This document shows, in pieces, positions 26,040 through 35,203 of a stretch of DNA of 64,000 nucleotides (the first letter of the stretch is position 1; the number at the start of each line of letters is the position of its first letter). Under the pieces are notes generated by a model, which saw nothing but the letters and a program-made list of their open reading frames with translations, ran no database searches and had not been told where the DNA came from. The stretch is taken from positions 40,122-104,121 of the forward strand of contig DIDT01000024.1 in assembly GCA_002418285.1 (NCBI GenBank), given 5' to 3'. The position numbers and the translations under genes are program-made. The DNA comes from Phycisphaerales bacterium UBA5793. GTDB taxonomy: Bacteria; Planctomycetota; Phycisphaerae; Phycisphaerales; UBA5793.

Positions 26040-27308
26040 ATGAGCACGACCGAACGCGAGATCGACTTCAAAGTACCCGCCGCGGCCCGTTTCGAGGGTG
26101 AAACGCAGGGCCCGGGGCCCAACGGCTTCACGCCCAGCCACCAGGTGGCGGCGTCGGGAATCGAGCTCGAAGACGTCCAGACAGAGGAAATGCTGGTCAA
26201 CATGGGTCCTCAGCACCCTGCGACGCACGGCGTGCTGCGCGTAGTGCTGCGGACCGACGGTGAACTTGTCCTCGAAGCCGTGCCACACCTGGGCTACCTC
26301 CACCGCTGTGCCGAGAAGATCGGCGAAAATATCCCGTACTACAAGTACATCCCCTACACGGACCGGATGGACTACGTCGCAGGGATGAATGAGAACTGGG
26401 CGTACTGCATCGCGGTTGAGAGACTGGCGGAGATCGAAGTGCCCCGCCGGGCGGAGTTCATCCGCGTGATCATCGGCGAGTTGCAGCGCATCGCGAGCCA
26501 CTTGGTTTCGTTCGGCACGTACGGCCTGGATATGGGCGCCTTCACGCCGTTTCTCTATGCGTTCCGCGAGCGAGAGTACATCCTTGACCTGTTCGAAATG
26601 GTGTGCGGCGCGCGACTGACGTATTCGTACTACACCATCGGCGGGCTGACGCAGGATGTGCCCGACGGCTGGCTGGACAAGCTCACCGAGTTCATCAATT
26701 ATTTCGAACCCAAGATTGCCGAGTACAACGCGCTGCTCAGCTACAACCGCATCTTCACGAACCGCACTGGCAATGTTGGCGTGCTGAGCAAGGAACTCGC
26801 GATCGCCTACGCCTGCACCGGGCCGGTTATTCGCGGCAGCGGCATTCCCTACGACCTGCGGCGCGACAAGCCGTTTTCGGTGTATCCGGAACTCGATTTC
26901 AATGTCTGCGTCGGGACCGGCGAATTCGGCACGGTCGGCGACTGCTGGGATCGCTACTGGGTGCGCATGCTGGAGATGAAGGAGTCCGTCAAGATCATCC
27001 GCCAGTGCCTGAAGATGATTCCCGATCCCTCTGACGACAGCGCGACTGGGGGTCGGCATCGCGTCAAACTGCCCAAGAACTTCAAGCCTGATGCGGGCGA
27101 GGTGTACGTCGAGATGGACAATCCGCGCGGCGTGCTCGGCTTCTTCATCGAGAGCCAGGGCCAGACGCAGCCGTACCGCGTGAAGGCGCGCAGCGGCGCG
27201 TTCTGCAACCTGAGCGTGCTACCGGAACTGTGCCGAAACGTGCTTCTGGCGGACGTCCCAGCGATCATTGGCTCGATCGATATTGTGATGGGGCAGGTCG
27301 ATCGGTAG
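26040..27308 (+). CDS. nuoD: NADH-quinone oxidoreductase subunit D
   Basis: 422 residues of the 49-kDa complex I subunit that lines the quinone site. NMGPQHPATHGVLR, HLGYLHRCAEKI, YTDRMDYVAGMN and the DIVMGQVDR end are all family signatures. The first 45 residues are a non-conserved extension. The ATG at 26040 was chosen over an upstream in-frame ATG at 25953 on length. No other nuo gene is adjacent, so it is detached from the usual operon. Confidence 0.95.
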   Translation: MSTTEREIDFKVPAAARFEGETQGPGPNGFTPSHQVAASGIELEDVQTEEMLVNMGPQHPATHGVLRVVLRTDGELVLEAVPHLGYLHRCAEKIGENIPYYKYIPYTDRMDYVAGMNENWAYCIAVERLAEIEVPRRAEFIRVIIGELQRIASHLVSFGTYGLDMGAFTPFLYAFREREYILDLFEMVCGARLTYSYYTIGGLTQDVPDGWLDKLTEFINYFEPKIAEYNALLSYNRIFTNRTGNVGVLSKELAIAYACTGPVIRGSGIPYDLRRDKPFSVYPELDFNVCVGTGEFGTVGDCWDRYWVRMLEMKESVKIIRQCLKMIPDPSDDSATGGRHRVKLPKNFKPDAGEVYVEMDNPRGVLGFFIESQGQTQPYRVKARSGAFCNLSVLPELCRNVLLADVPAIIGSIDIVMGQVDR

Positions 27309-27317
27309 GTTGGGGCT

Positions 27318-28166
27318 TCAGGGACCGCGTTGAAGAGCGCTCCACCCTCCGTCGCGGCGGAACATCTTGCCCTTTGTTTCGAACACCTCCAGATACGTCA
27401 TCTTCATGGCGTGCCCGTCGCCGAACACCCATTGATTGGTCGCAGCTTCTTCCGGATGCAACTCCTGGCCGGGCGGCGTGTTGCCGTGCGCCGAGTTCTG
27501 GCACTGCGCGAAATAGCAGCCATGGAAACCAATACGGCGCACATCGGCTTCACGACGGGTGTTGATGCCGACGTTGTTCATGTCGCCGGCCATGGCGAAC
27601 GTGTCGGGTCGCTTGACGTAGTCAGTGCGGCACGGCGACATGTTGCGGCCTTCGGAATTCTGGCCGTAGTTCAACCCTGGCTCATGGCTGAGTCCCATTG
27701 CGCCCGCCGGCGTATCCCGGCCGTAGTAGTTAAAGCCGTATGCGTAAACGGGCAGCCCGTAGTTCGCTTCTTTCCACTTGAGTTTTTCGAACCCGGGGAT
27801 GATGTCGTTGAAGCCCGAGTAGTTGGGGTAACGCTCGGGCGCGATATCGCAGTCCCACATGTATTCGTTGCCAGACGTGAACTCTTTGAGCCCCCGATAC
27901 CACGAGTGCTCGAGAAGTTGGCTGCGATTGTCAGTGAGATAGCCGGGCGCGAAGTACTCCTTGTAGAACGTCGAGTAGGCGTATTGCGCCTGTCCGATCT
28001 GCCGCAACTGGCTCAGGCACTTGGTTTCCTTTGCGGCGTACCGGGCGCGCTGAAGCGAGGGGAGCAGCAGGCCAATGAGCAGCGCGATGATGGAAATGAC
28101 CACGAGCAGTTCAATCAATGTGAATGCGCGGCTGCTGGGTTGTGTCGCGGTGCGGCGGCAGAGCAT
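27318..28166 (-). CDS. pilin-like protein with N-terminal methylation motif (2)
   Basis: 282 residues. AFTLIELLVVISIIALLIG with a short leader, then LLLPSLQRARYAAKETKCLSQLRQ in the helix, then a globular domain containing the closing FGDGHAMKM motif. AGGGAGAA precedes the ATG at 28166. It is convergent with nuoD, 9 nt apart. Confidence 0.85.
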   Translation of the reverse strand: MLCRRTATQPSSRAFTLIELLVVISIIALLIGLLLPSLQRARYAAKETKCLSQLRQIGQAQYAYSTFYKEYFAPGYLTDNRSQLLEHSWYRGLKEFTSGNEYMWDCDIAPERYPNYSGFNDIIPGFEKLKWKEANYGLPVYAYGFNYYGRDTPAGAMGLSHEPGLNYGQNSEGRNMSPCRTDYVKRPDTFAMAGDMNNVGINTRREADVRRIGFHGCYFAQCQNSAHGNTPPGQELHPEEAATNQWVFGDGHAMKMTYLEVFETKGKMFRRDGGWSALQRGP

Positions 28167-28392
28167 ATCGATTCTCCCTGTGCAGGCGGCCGAGTGGCCT
28201 GTAAGAGGCGGGTCGCCCATGGAAGGCAGTATCGAACCCGCTGTGTGTTCGTGCGCGGATTGGTGCGCGATGAACAGTTGATAGTATCGAACGAGCCGAG
28301 GGTTTTCCCTTACCTTCGGCGCCGTTTGTCTCGGAGATATCAGGATCGATCGAGTCCGCTTTGCGCGACCGATCGCATCGCTAAACTCACGC

Positions 28393-29259
28393 ATGGATCC
28401 GTCTACCGATTCCCTTCCCGTGGATGAACTCACCTGGGCGGCGCTGCTCGGGCGCTGGCTGGATTTCGCTCGGGCTTCTGTAGCGCTGCCCGGCGATGCC
28501 GAGGGGCAACGGTGGAGAGCGTCGGTCGCGCCGATCATCACGTTGCAGGCCATTACTTTCGCGCTGGGCCAACTCAACGGACTTCCCGAAGACGAGCGGG
28601 CACTCGGCCTAGATCGGGCGGAGGTTTTGTTGCGACAGGAATCAGTTCGACTCAACTCCGATTGGCGCGGCGAGCCTATGCCGGCACTGCTTCTGGAACT
28701 GATCAACGATGCTTCGCTTGCCTTGCGCACCGCGGCTTTCGGGTGCTGTATTGAATGGCTGGTTGTTGATTCCCCTTCGTCTCCGCGCGAGTTGCCGGAC
28801 TACCGCGCCGCGCTGGGTGCTGTTGATCCCAGGTCGTTCGATGGCGCGATACACCTCGCCTGGCCGGGGACGCTGGCGGTCGAGGGGGAGTTGATCGGGT
28901 TTGCGATCGGTGCGTCGCCTCGGCGCTGGTGGCGCGAGCAGCACAACGCTGCCGAGGCGGCAAAGTGTGCATTGCCCGATCTCATGGAGGCGCTGAGCCC
29001 CGTGCGGGTGCGCTATGCGATGTCGCCACGTCAGGTCTATCGGCGCATCGATGGGCAGGGGCGCATCGCCGAGGACGTCGCGGCGCCTCTTACCGACGAT
29101 CCCCTGTCGGGCCAGCCTCTGCTGCACTGCATGTGGGAGGCGGGGAGAGCCAGTGCGCCGCCGATTGACGCTGATCGCTGGGTCAAGCAGCAGCGGGCCG
29201 CGTGGCCAACTCAGCGGTTGAGATTCATCGGAGCTTCGGAACCGGACGCATCCGCCTGA
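28393..29259 (+). CDS. hypothetical protein, 288 aa
   Basis: Acidic and soluble, no signal peptide or membrane segment. I do not recognise the family. The N-terminal 120 residues look helical (ELTWAALLGRWLDFARAS, ITFALGQLNGLP), with a more mixed second half. The composition and even codon structure support a real gene. Its last 49 bp overlap the end of the convergent mltA gene. Confidence 0.65.
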   Translation: MDPSTDSLPVDELTWAALLGRWLDFARASVALPGDAEGQRWRASVAPIITLQAITFALGQLNGLPEDERALGLDRAEVLLRQESVRLNSDWRGEPMPALLLELINDASLALRTAAFGCCIEWLVVDSPSSPRELPDYRAALGAVDPRSFDGAIHLAWPGTLAVEGELIGFAIGASPRRWWREQHNAAEAAKCALPDLMEALSPVRVRYAMSPRQVYRRIDGQGRIAEDVAAPLTDDPLSGQPLLHCMWEAGRASAPPIDADRWVKQQRAAWPTQRLRFIGASEPDASA

Positions 29260-30479
29260 AGCGGTGACTCCTTGAGGAACAGGTAGTACAAGCGCCCTTC
29301 CTGGTACTGGCGTCCGGCGATCAATCCCGCTGCCGCGCCTTCACCCATGTACAGATCACCGCGGCCCGGTGCCTTGATCGCGCCGCCGGTGTCCTGGTCG
29401 AACATGAGTTGTGTAAAAGGCTGAAATGTTCGGCCAAAGGTCGGAATGCGTGTATCAACAATCACTGCGCCACCTCGCGGGAACACATCCTTGTCCGTAG
29501 CGATGGTGCGCTTCTCCGTAACCCGATAACCCAGCGATCCGGCCGGCCACTTGCTCGATTCGTACGCGGTGAAGAAGACGTAGCGGTCGTTCTCGCGGAT
29601 CATGTCGAGGACTTCCTGCGGGTGGGCCCGGTAGTAGTCCTTGATGAAGGGCAGGCCGACGCGACTGGGATCGACGATGCCGCGCTTGATCATCGTGGCG
29701 CCCAGTCCGGTGTACGGCCGGCCGTTGGTTCCGCTGTAGCCGAGGTACATGATGCTGCCGTCTTCGAGCCAGAGCTTGGCCGAGCCGTTGACTTGGATGA
29801 AGTAAGCATCGAGAGGGCTGCGAACCCAGACGAGTTCGGTGCCCGCGAGCATGCCGCTTTCTTCGATCTCGCGGCGAGTCGGGTAGGGGCGGGTGGTCTT
29901 GCCGACGCGCTGGCCGATGACCTTGCCGGTCTTCTCATCGACGACCAGATCCGCGGGCCGGGTGTAGAGCGGGAAGTTGAATTCGCTGCTTCGGGTTCGG
30001 CTGGCGTCGAAGTCCATGGCGCAGTAGCCGGTGAAGAGCACCTCGCCGCTGCCGTCCCAGCCGACGGACTCGTAGAGGTCGAATCGATCCATCACGCCAG
30101 CGATGTACTGCGACTGCGATGGATTGCCTTTGAGGATCTCAACGAGCGCATCAACGCTGGCCTGGGCCCGGTCGAAGCTCACGCCGGCCACGGGAAAGAA
30201 CCCCTTGGCGGAGGGCTTTCGGAACCACTCCGCCGCCCTCTTCGCTGCCTCGACCAGCAGCGGGTCGTTGGGCGAGTAGGTTTGTTCGAGCAGGCGGCGG
30301 TACACTGCCGGGTTCTCGACCTTGCGCAGCGGGTTCACTCCGGGCGGCAGTGGCCGGGTGTATTCCTTGGTTGCGATCGGTTCGGTGATTTCGACCTTCT
30401 TGGTGGTCTTGCATCCTGTCAGAGCCAGCCCAGCCGTGCAGAGAAGGGTGATAGCGAGTATGCGCATGGGTAACTTCAT
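29211..30479 (-). CDS. mltA: membrane-bound lytic murein transglycosylase A (MltA + 3D domain)
   Basis: 422 residues. A lipobox LALTGC gives an outer-membrane lipoprotein. The MltA domain holds FTGYCAM and PYPTRREIEESG, then VWVRSPLDAYFIQVNGSAKL and GRPYTGLG, and the C-terminal 3D domain ends QDTGGAIKAPGRGDLYMGEG with its conserved aspartates. It cleaves glycan strands to 1,6-anhydro-muropeptides, consistent with a peptidoglycan wall. The start at 30479 was chosen from a purine-rich GGACGGA; an upstream ATG at 30500 is possible. Confidence 0.9.
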   Translation of the reverse strand: MKLPMRILAITLLCTAGLALTGCKTTKKVEITEPIATKEYTRPLPPGVNPLRKVENPAVYRRLLEQTYSPNDPLLVEAAKRAAEWFRKPSAKGFFPVAGVSFDRAQASVDALVEILKGNPSQSQYIAGVMDRFDLYESVGWDGSGEVLFTGYCAMDFDASRTRSSEFNFPLYTRPADLVVDEKTGKVIGQRVGKTTRPYPTRREIEESGMLAGTELVWVRSPLDAYFIQVNGSAKLWLEDGSIMYLGYSGTNGRPYTGLGATMIKRGIVDPSRVGLPFIKDYYRAHPQEVLDMIRENDRYVFFTAYESSKWPAGSLGYRVTEKRTIATDKDVFPRGGAVIVDTRIPTFGRTFQPFTQLMFDQDTGGAIKAPGRGDLYMGEGAAAGLIAGRQYQEGRLYYLFLKESPLQADASGSEAPMNLNR

Positions 30480-30599
30480 TCCGTCCGCAGCGTTCAACAT
30501 TTCGATACCTCAATTGAATCACGCCTGAATGCGTCACACGGACGCTCAGCGTGGTATTGTTCATTCGAGATCGACCGACCACCGCATCGTACACCAGTA

Positions 30600-31952
30600 T
30601 TGTTGACACACGAAGTGAGTTCGCCCTCCCCCACATCTTCGTCGACGTCCTCCGAGGAAAAACCCCTCCGCGACCGCGGGGATGAACCGCTGATCCGCGT
30701 CCTCGAGGTCGCCCGGAGGCTGGGAGGTACGTCCAACGTCCGAGAGATTCTTTCGCTGATCATCGATGCCCTGCGCGACCTGCTGGGGGCAGATCGGGCG
30801 ACGGTCTTTCAGTATGATCCGTCCACCGAGGAACTTTATTCGCGTGTGGCGCATGGGATTGATGATTCGATGGCAAAGGAGTTTCGCTTTCCGGTCGGCA
30901 AGGGTCTTGCCGGGGAATGCTGCAAGACGCGCAAGATCATCAATGTGCCTGATTGTTACGCCGATCCACGATTCAGCCAGGAAGTGGATCGCCGTACGGG
31001 GTACCACACTCGAAACCTGCTGTGCGTCCCTCTGGTCGCCACGGATGGATCGACGGTTGGCGTGGCCCAGGTGCTCAACAAGCACGAGGGCGTCTTCACC
31101 GTGGATGACGAGTTCTTTTCGGAGGCGCTGGGAATGCAAGCCGCGGTTGCCCTCCAGCGAGCGACGCTCTTCGAGGCCAAGCTTCGACAGGAGAAGCTCG
31201 ATCAGGACATCGCCCTGGCCCAACGCATGCAGAAGGCCACCTGGCCGACCCACGTGCCCCAGCCGGACGGCTACGAGATCGCCGTCTACCTCCAACCCGC
31301 GGAGGAAACGGGAGGCGACGCCTGCGATGTGTTTGCAGTGCCCGGCGGGGGGGTGGTGCTCTTCATCGCTGACGCCACCGGCCACGGCATCGGCCCGGCT
31401 CTCAGCGTTACGCAGGCTCGATCCATGGCTCGGGTGGCCATGCGCTGCGGCGTGGGGATTGACCAGGCCACGCGGCACATCAACGCCCAACTTTGCGAGG
31501 ACCTTCCGGCGGGTCGCTTCATTACCGCGTTCCTCGGCCAACTCGATGCCGACGCCAACCGGATGGAGTTTCACTCCGCCGGGCAGGGGCCCCTGTTGCA
31601 CTTCCATGCGGCGACTGGGTTGGGCGACTTCAGCGAAGCCAATGGTCTGCCGCTCGGGATCATGGAGTACGCTGGTATTGAGGGTGTCGAACTGGGTTTC
31701 GCTCAACTGGCGCCGGGCGACGTCTATGCCGTACTCTCGGACGGGTTTTTCGAAGCCCAGAATTATGACGGGGAGCAGTTTGGCCACGAGGCGGTTCTCG
31801 AGGTGATTCGAGAGAACCAGAACAAGAGCGCTGAGCAGATCATCCGTCGCCTCCTTCAGGTTCTCGCCGGTCACTGCGGCAGTCGGCTGCCCGACGATGA
31901 TCGCACGGCCCTGCTCGTCCGCCGAAAGCCTATCGATGGGGCGGCGGAATAG
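30600..31952 (+). CDS. GAF-domain SpoIIE/PP2C phosphatase
   Basis: 450 residues. A GAF domain (about 30-190; LLGADRATVFQYD, FRFPVGKGLAGECC, TRNLLCVPLVATDG) precedes a PP2C/RsbU-type phosphatase (about 210-440; GGDACDVF, FIADATGHGIGPALS, LSDGFFEAQN) with the Asp metal ligands present. It probably dephosphorylates an anti-sigma antagonist in a partner-switching pathway in response to a small-molecule signal. The start is uncertain: TTG at 30600 or 30603, or GTG at 30615. Confidence 0.85.
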   Translation: MLTHEVSSPSPTSSSTSSEEKPLRDRGDEPLIRVLEVARRLGGTSNVREILSLIIDALRDLLGADRATVFQYDPSTEELYSRVAHGIDDSMAKEFRFPVGKGLAGECCKTRKIINVPDCYADPRFSQEVDRRTGYHTRNLLCVPLVATDGSTVGVAQVLNKHEGVFTVDDEFFSEALGMQAAVALQRATLFEAKLRQEKLDQDIALAQRMQKATWPTHVPQPDGYEIAVYLQPAEETGGDACDVFAVPGGGVVLFIADATGHGIGPALSVTQARSMARVAMRCGVGIDQATRHINAQLCEDLPAGRFITAFLGQLDADANRMEFHSAGQGPLLHFHAATGLGDFSEANGLPLGIMEYAGIEGVELGFAQLAPGDVYAVLSDGFFEAQNYDGEQFGHEAVLEVIRENQNKSAEQIIRRLLQVLAGHCGSRLPDDDRTALLVRRKPIDGAAE

Positions 31953-31969
31953 ATGCCGATGGGGGAGTC

Positions 31970-32932
31970 ATGAGCCAGACCCGGCCGACGGTGATTCAAA
32001 CTGAACATCTCGATGCAGCCGCCGCAGCCTGGCTGGACGAGCGGGTGAATCTCCTCGTATGCCGGTACGACGACCCACATCTGGATTCGATGCTCGATCA
32101 GGCGGATGGGCTGATCGTCCGCACCTACACGCAGGTAGACGCCGCCCTGCTGGATCGGGCTCCGCGGCTCAAGGTCGTGGCGAGGGCGGGTGTGGGGGTG
32201 GACAACATCGATCTCAAGGCGTGCGCCGGTCGGGGCATCGTTGTCGTGAATGCACCTGACGCGAACACCGAAGCCGTGGTCGAGTATGTGTTCGCGGCCA
32301 CGCTCGATGGGCTACGGCCGCGGGAGTGGCTGGGCCAGGCGGTGGATGGAGCACGCTGGCGCGAACTCCGCGATGGGCTTGAGGCAGAGAAGCAGCTTGA
32401 CGAACTCACGCTGGGCATCCTTGGCCTGGGGCGCATTGGCAAGCGGGTGGCTGAGGTCGGCCGGGCTTTCGGGATGCGCGTGATCTACAACGACCTGCTC
32501 AATATCCCGGAACCGATGCGGCACGGCGCCGACCCGGTCGATCGAATCACGCTGCTGCGAGAATCCGATGTGTTCACCATCCACGTCGACGGGCGGCCGG
32601 GCAATCGTCGGCTGATTTCAGCAAGCGAGTTGGCGCTCATGAGGGACGCGGTGACGATTATCAACTCGTCACGCGGCTTCGTCATCGACGCGGCAGCGCT
32701 TGGGTTGTTTCTCCAGGCGAATGCGAAGGCGCAAGCAAGACTGGATGTCCATGAGCCTGAGCCGTTTGGTGCGGACTATCCGCTGCTTGGATTGCCCAAT
32801 GCACACCTTTCGCCGCATATTGCCGGCCGCACGCACTCGGCTATGGCGCGGATGAGCGATGTGGTGCATGATGTGTGGCGCGTGCTGCAGGGGCATGAAG
32901 CAAAGTATCCAGTCCTGCCATGCAATGAGTGA
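31970..32932 (+). CDS. D-2-hydroxyacid dehydrogenase (phosphoglycerate-dehydrogenase-like)
   Basis: 320 residues. NAD motif GILGLGRIGKRVAE, catalytic Arg in INSSRGF, Glu in DVHEPEPF and His in LSPHIAG. The sequence is of the SerA type without a C-terminal ACT domain, so phosphoglycerate dehydrogenase is likely but not certain. It follows the phosphatase gene by 17 nt and overlaps the next gene by 8 bp. Confidence 0.85.
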   Translation: MSQTRPTVIQTEHLDAAAAAWLDERVNLLVCRYDDPHLDSMLDQADGLIVRTYTQVDAALLDRAPRLKVVARAGVGVDNIDLKACAGRGIVVVNAPDANTEAVVEYVFAATLDGLRPREWLGQAVDGARWRELRDGLEAEKQLDELTLGILGLGRIGKRVAEVGRAFGMRVIYNDLLNIPEPMRHGADPVDRITLLRESDVFTIHVDGRPGNRRLISASELALMRDAVTIINSSRGFVIDAAALGLFLQANAKAQARLDVHEPEPFGADYPLLGLPNAHLSPHIAGRTHSAMARMSDVVHDVWRVLQGHEAKYPVLPCNE

Positions 32933-33806
32933 ATCCGCCCACCAGCCTGGCGCCGTGACGATAGCAAGTCGATTGGTCAACGAATCGACCTGCGTCAAAT
33001 GTGGCTATCCACTGCGCGGTCTGTCGGAAGCCGGCAATTGCCCTGAGTGTGGGCTTGCCACGCATGCGTCCCTCGATCCGAACCGGCTGCTCCATGCCGA
33101 TCCCCGCCGTTTGCAGCTGATGCAACTTGGTTTTCTGGCGCTCGCTTTCAGTCCGCTGCCGGCGATCTTGGGGGCGGTTGTTGCCTCACGGTTCTACTCC
33201 GACGTTCTGTTCTACTCGCTTGTCGTTGGTGTGCCGGGGTGGGTCCTTGGGGCACTGGTCCTGTTGAGTGTTCCGCCCCGGGCGCCTCGTGCCGACACTT
33301 CCTTCGATGGCATTCGGCGGATCATCCGGCCGTCGGTGTGTACGGTGGCGGTGCTGCTCTGTGCCGCCGGTGTTGCGATACTCCTGGACTGGCTGGTCGC
33401 GTTCGTTGTGTTGGGGGGAGCGGCGGGTTGCACGAGTCTGTGGCTTGGGCACGGTGTGATCCTGTATGCATCTCAACTATCGTCGTTCGCCGACAACGAC
33501 CGCTTGAGCAAACAGTTCAGAGAGATCACGCCGTATTACGTCGTATTTGCGCTGGCATCTGTCGTTGCGCTGATTCTGGGTCTGCTCACCGCGCTTGTCT
33601 CAGAGGCGGGCGATGGCCTTCAACAACTGGTGCTGCTTTTAGTTGTGTGTTCGTCGCCACTGCTGCTGCTGGGTGGTCTTACGGGCGTAGTCGTCGCGTT
33701 GGTCCTTCCGATTCGACTGATTGGGATGGCCGCTGCCCTGAACCGGCCGCTTCGAGAGTCTCGGGACCGTATCGACCGCGAGAGTCTGCACGTGAGCCCG
33801 AGTTGA
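32925..33806 (+). CDS. zinc-ribbon multi-span membrane protein
   Basis: 293 residues. The N-terminus has a zinc ribbon, CVKCGYPLRGL...NCPECGL (about residues 22-45), then six or so membrane helices from residue 65 on. It is the intact counterpart of the broken gene at 16585-17432. The start overlaps the dehydrogenase end. Function unknown. Confidence 0.75.
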   Translation: MSESAHQPGAVTIASRLVNESTCVKCGYPLRGLSEAGNCPECGLATHASLDPNRLLHADPRRLQLMQLGFLALAFSPLPAILGAVVASRFYSDVLFYSLVVGVPGWVLGALVLLSVPPRAPRADTSFDGIRRIIRPSVCTVAVLLCAAGVAILLDWLVAFVVLGGAAGCTSLWLGHGVILYASQLSSFADNDRLSKQFREITPYYVVFALASVVALILGLLTALVSEAGDGLQQLVLLLVVCSSPLLLLGGLTGVVVALVLPIRLIGMAAALNRPLRESRDRIDRESLHVSPS

Positions 33807-33877
33807 TTGGCCGCGGGCCAACGCAATCGCGGCGTTTCCAGGCATACCATGCCGCTCCTGAAACGAGGGTGCATCAC

Positions 33878-35182
33878 ATGTCATTCGAAATCGAAATCAT
33901 CGAAGCCCGGCAGGTTCTCGACTCGCGCGGCAATCCGACTGTTGAAGTTGACGTCCAGTTGATGGGCGGGGCGCTCGGACGGGCCGCCGTGCCCAGCGGG
34001 GCGTCTACCGGCGAGAACGAGGCGTGCGAATTGCGCGATGAGGACCAGAGCCTCTACGGCGGCAAGTCCGTCCTCAATGCCGTCGCCAACGTGAATGGGA
34101 AGATCGGGCCCGAGCTCATTGGTTATGATGGCCGCGAACAGCAGTTCATCGATCAGATGCTCATCGCGATGGATGGCACCGAGAACAAGTCCAGTCTCGG
34201 GGCCAATGCGATCCTCGGCGTTTCGATGGCCGTTGCCAAGGCCGCCGCGACGCAGTGTCGCCTGCCGCTCTACCGGTACCTTGGCGGGAGCGGCGCGTGT
34301 ACGCTGCCGGTGCCGATGTTCAACATCCTCAACGGCGGCAAGCATGCGGACAATACAGTGGATTTTCAGGAGTTCATGATCCAGCCGTGGGGCTTCGATG
34401 AGTTCGATAGCGCGTTGCGCGCCGGCGTCGAGATCTATCACCAACTCAAAAAGGTGCTTTCGAAGCGCGGCCTATCCACAGCCGTCGGCGATGAAGGCGG
34501 TTTCGCGCCGAACCTCAAGACGAATGAAGAGGCCCTGAGCATCATCGAAGAGGCGACGGAGAAGGCTGGCTACCGGTGGGGCGAACAGATCTTTGTCGCC
34601 CTTGATCCGGCCACTAGTGAGCTGTGGAACGAAGCCGCCGAGCGAGGCAAGAAGGGCTACTGCTTCTTCAAGAGCAATCCGAATGAGGTTCTCAGCAGCG
34701 ACGACATGATCGGCATCTGGGCCGAGTGGTGCGGGAAGTACCCCATCCGCTCACTCGAAGACGGTCTGGCCGAAAACGACTGGGAGGGGTGGGCCAATCT
34801 CACGGCGAAACTTGGCGCGAAGGTCCAACTTGTCGGCGATGACATCTTTGTCACCAACCGCAAGTTCCTTCAGCGCGGCCTCGATGAGAATTGCGGCAAC
34901 GCGATTCTCGTCAAGGTCAATCAGATTGGCACGATCAGCGAGACGTTCGACACCGTCGATCTGGCGATGCGCAATGGGTATGCAGCCGTGATGAGCCACC
35001 GCAGCGGCGAAACGGAAGATGCAACGATTGCCGACCTGGCTGTGGCGACGAACTGCGGGCAGATCAAGACGGGCGCGCCCTGTCGATCAGACCGCACAGC
35101 CAAGTACAACCAGTTGCTGCGTATCGGCGGCGAGTTGGGCAGCACCGGGACGTACGGCGCTGGCACGTGGCGACGCGGTTGA
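33878..35182 (+). CDS. eno: enolase
   Basis: 434 residues. It converts 2-phosphoglycerate to phosphoenolpyruvate. RQVLDSRGNPTVEVDV at the start, PMFNILNGGKHADN, GDEGGFAPNL, SLEDGLAENDW, VNQIGTISET and SHRSGETED are enolase signatures. The ATG at 33878 has GAGGGTG before it. The same frame is open for 277 codons upstream but that stretch lies over the membrane protein gene and has no enolase similarity. Confidence 0.97.
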   Translation: MSFEIEIIEARQVLDSRGNPTVEVDVQLMGGALGRAAVPSGASTGENEACELRDEDQSLYGGKSVLNAVANVNGKIGPELIGYDGREQQFIDQMLIAMDGTENKSSLGANAILGVSMAVAKAAATQCRLPLYRYLGGSGACTLPVPMFNILNGGKHADNTVDFQEFMIQPWGFDEFDSALRAGVEIYHQLKKVLSKRGLSTAVGDEGGFAPNLKTNEEALSIIEEATEKAGYRWGEQIFVALDPATSELWNEAAERGKKGYCFFKSNPNEVLSSDDMIGIWAEWCGKYPIRSLEDGLAENDWEGWANLTAKLGAKVQLVGDDIFVTNRKFLQRGLDENCGNAILVKVNQIGTISETFDTVDLAMRNGYAAVMSHRSGETEDATIADLAVATNCGQIKTGAPCRSDRTAKYNQLLRIGGELGSTGTYGAGTWRRG

Positions 35183-35203
35183 GCGCGACATTACACTCAG
35201 AGA

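Noticed and set aside
33047..33877. A 277-codon open extension in frame with enolase
   Set aside because: It overlies the zinc-ribbon membrane gene in another frame and has no enolase similarity; GC-rich third positions keep such shadows open.
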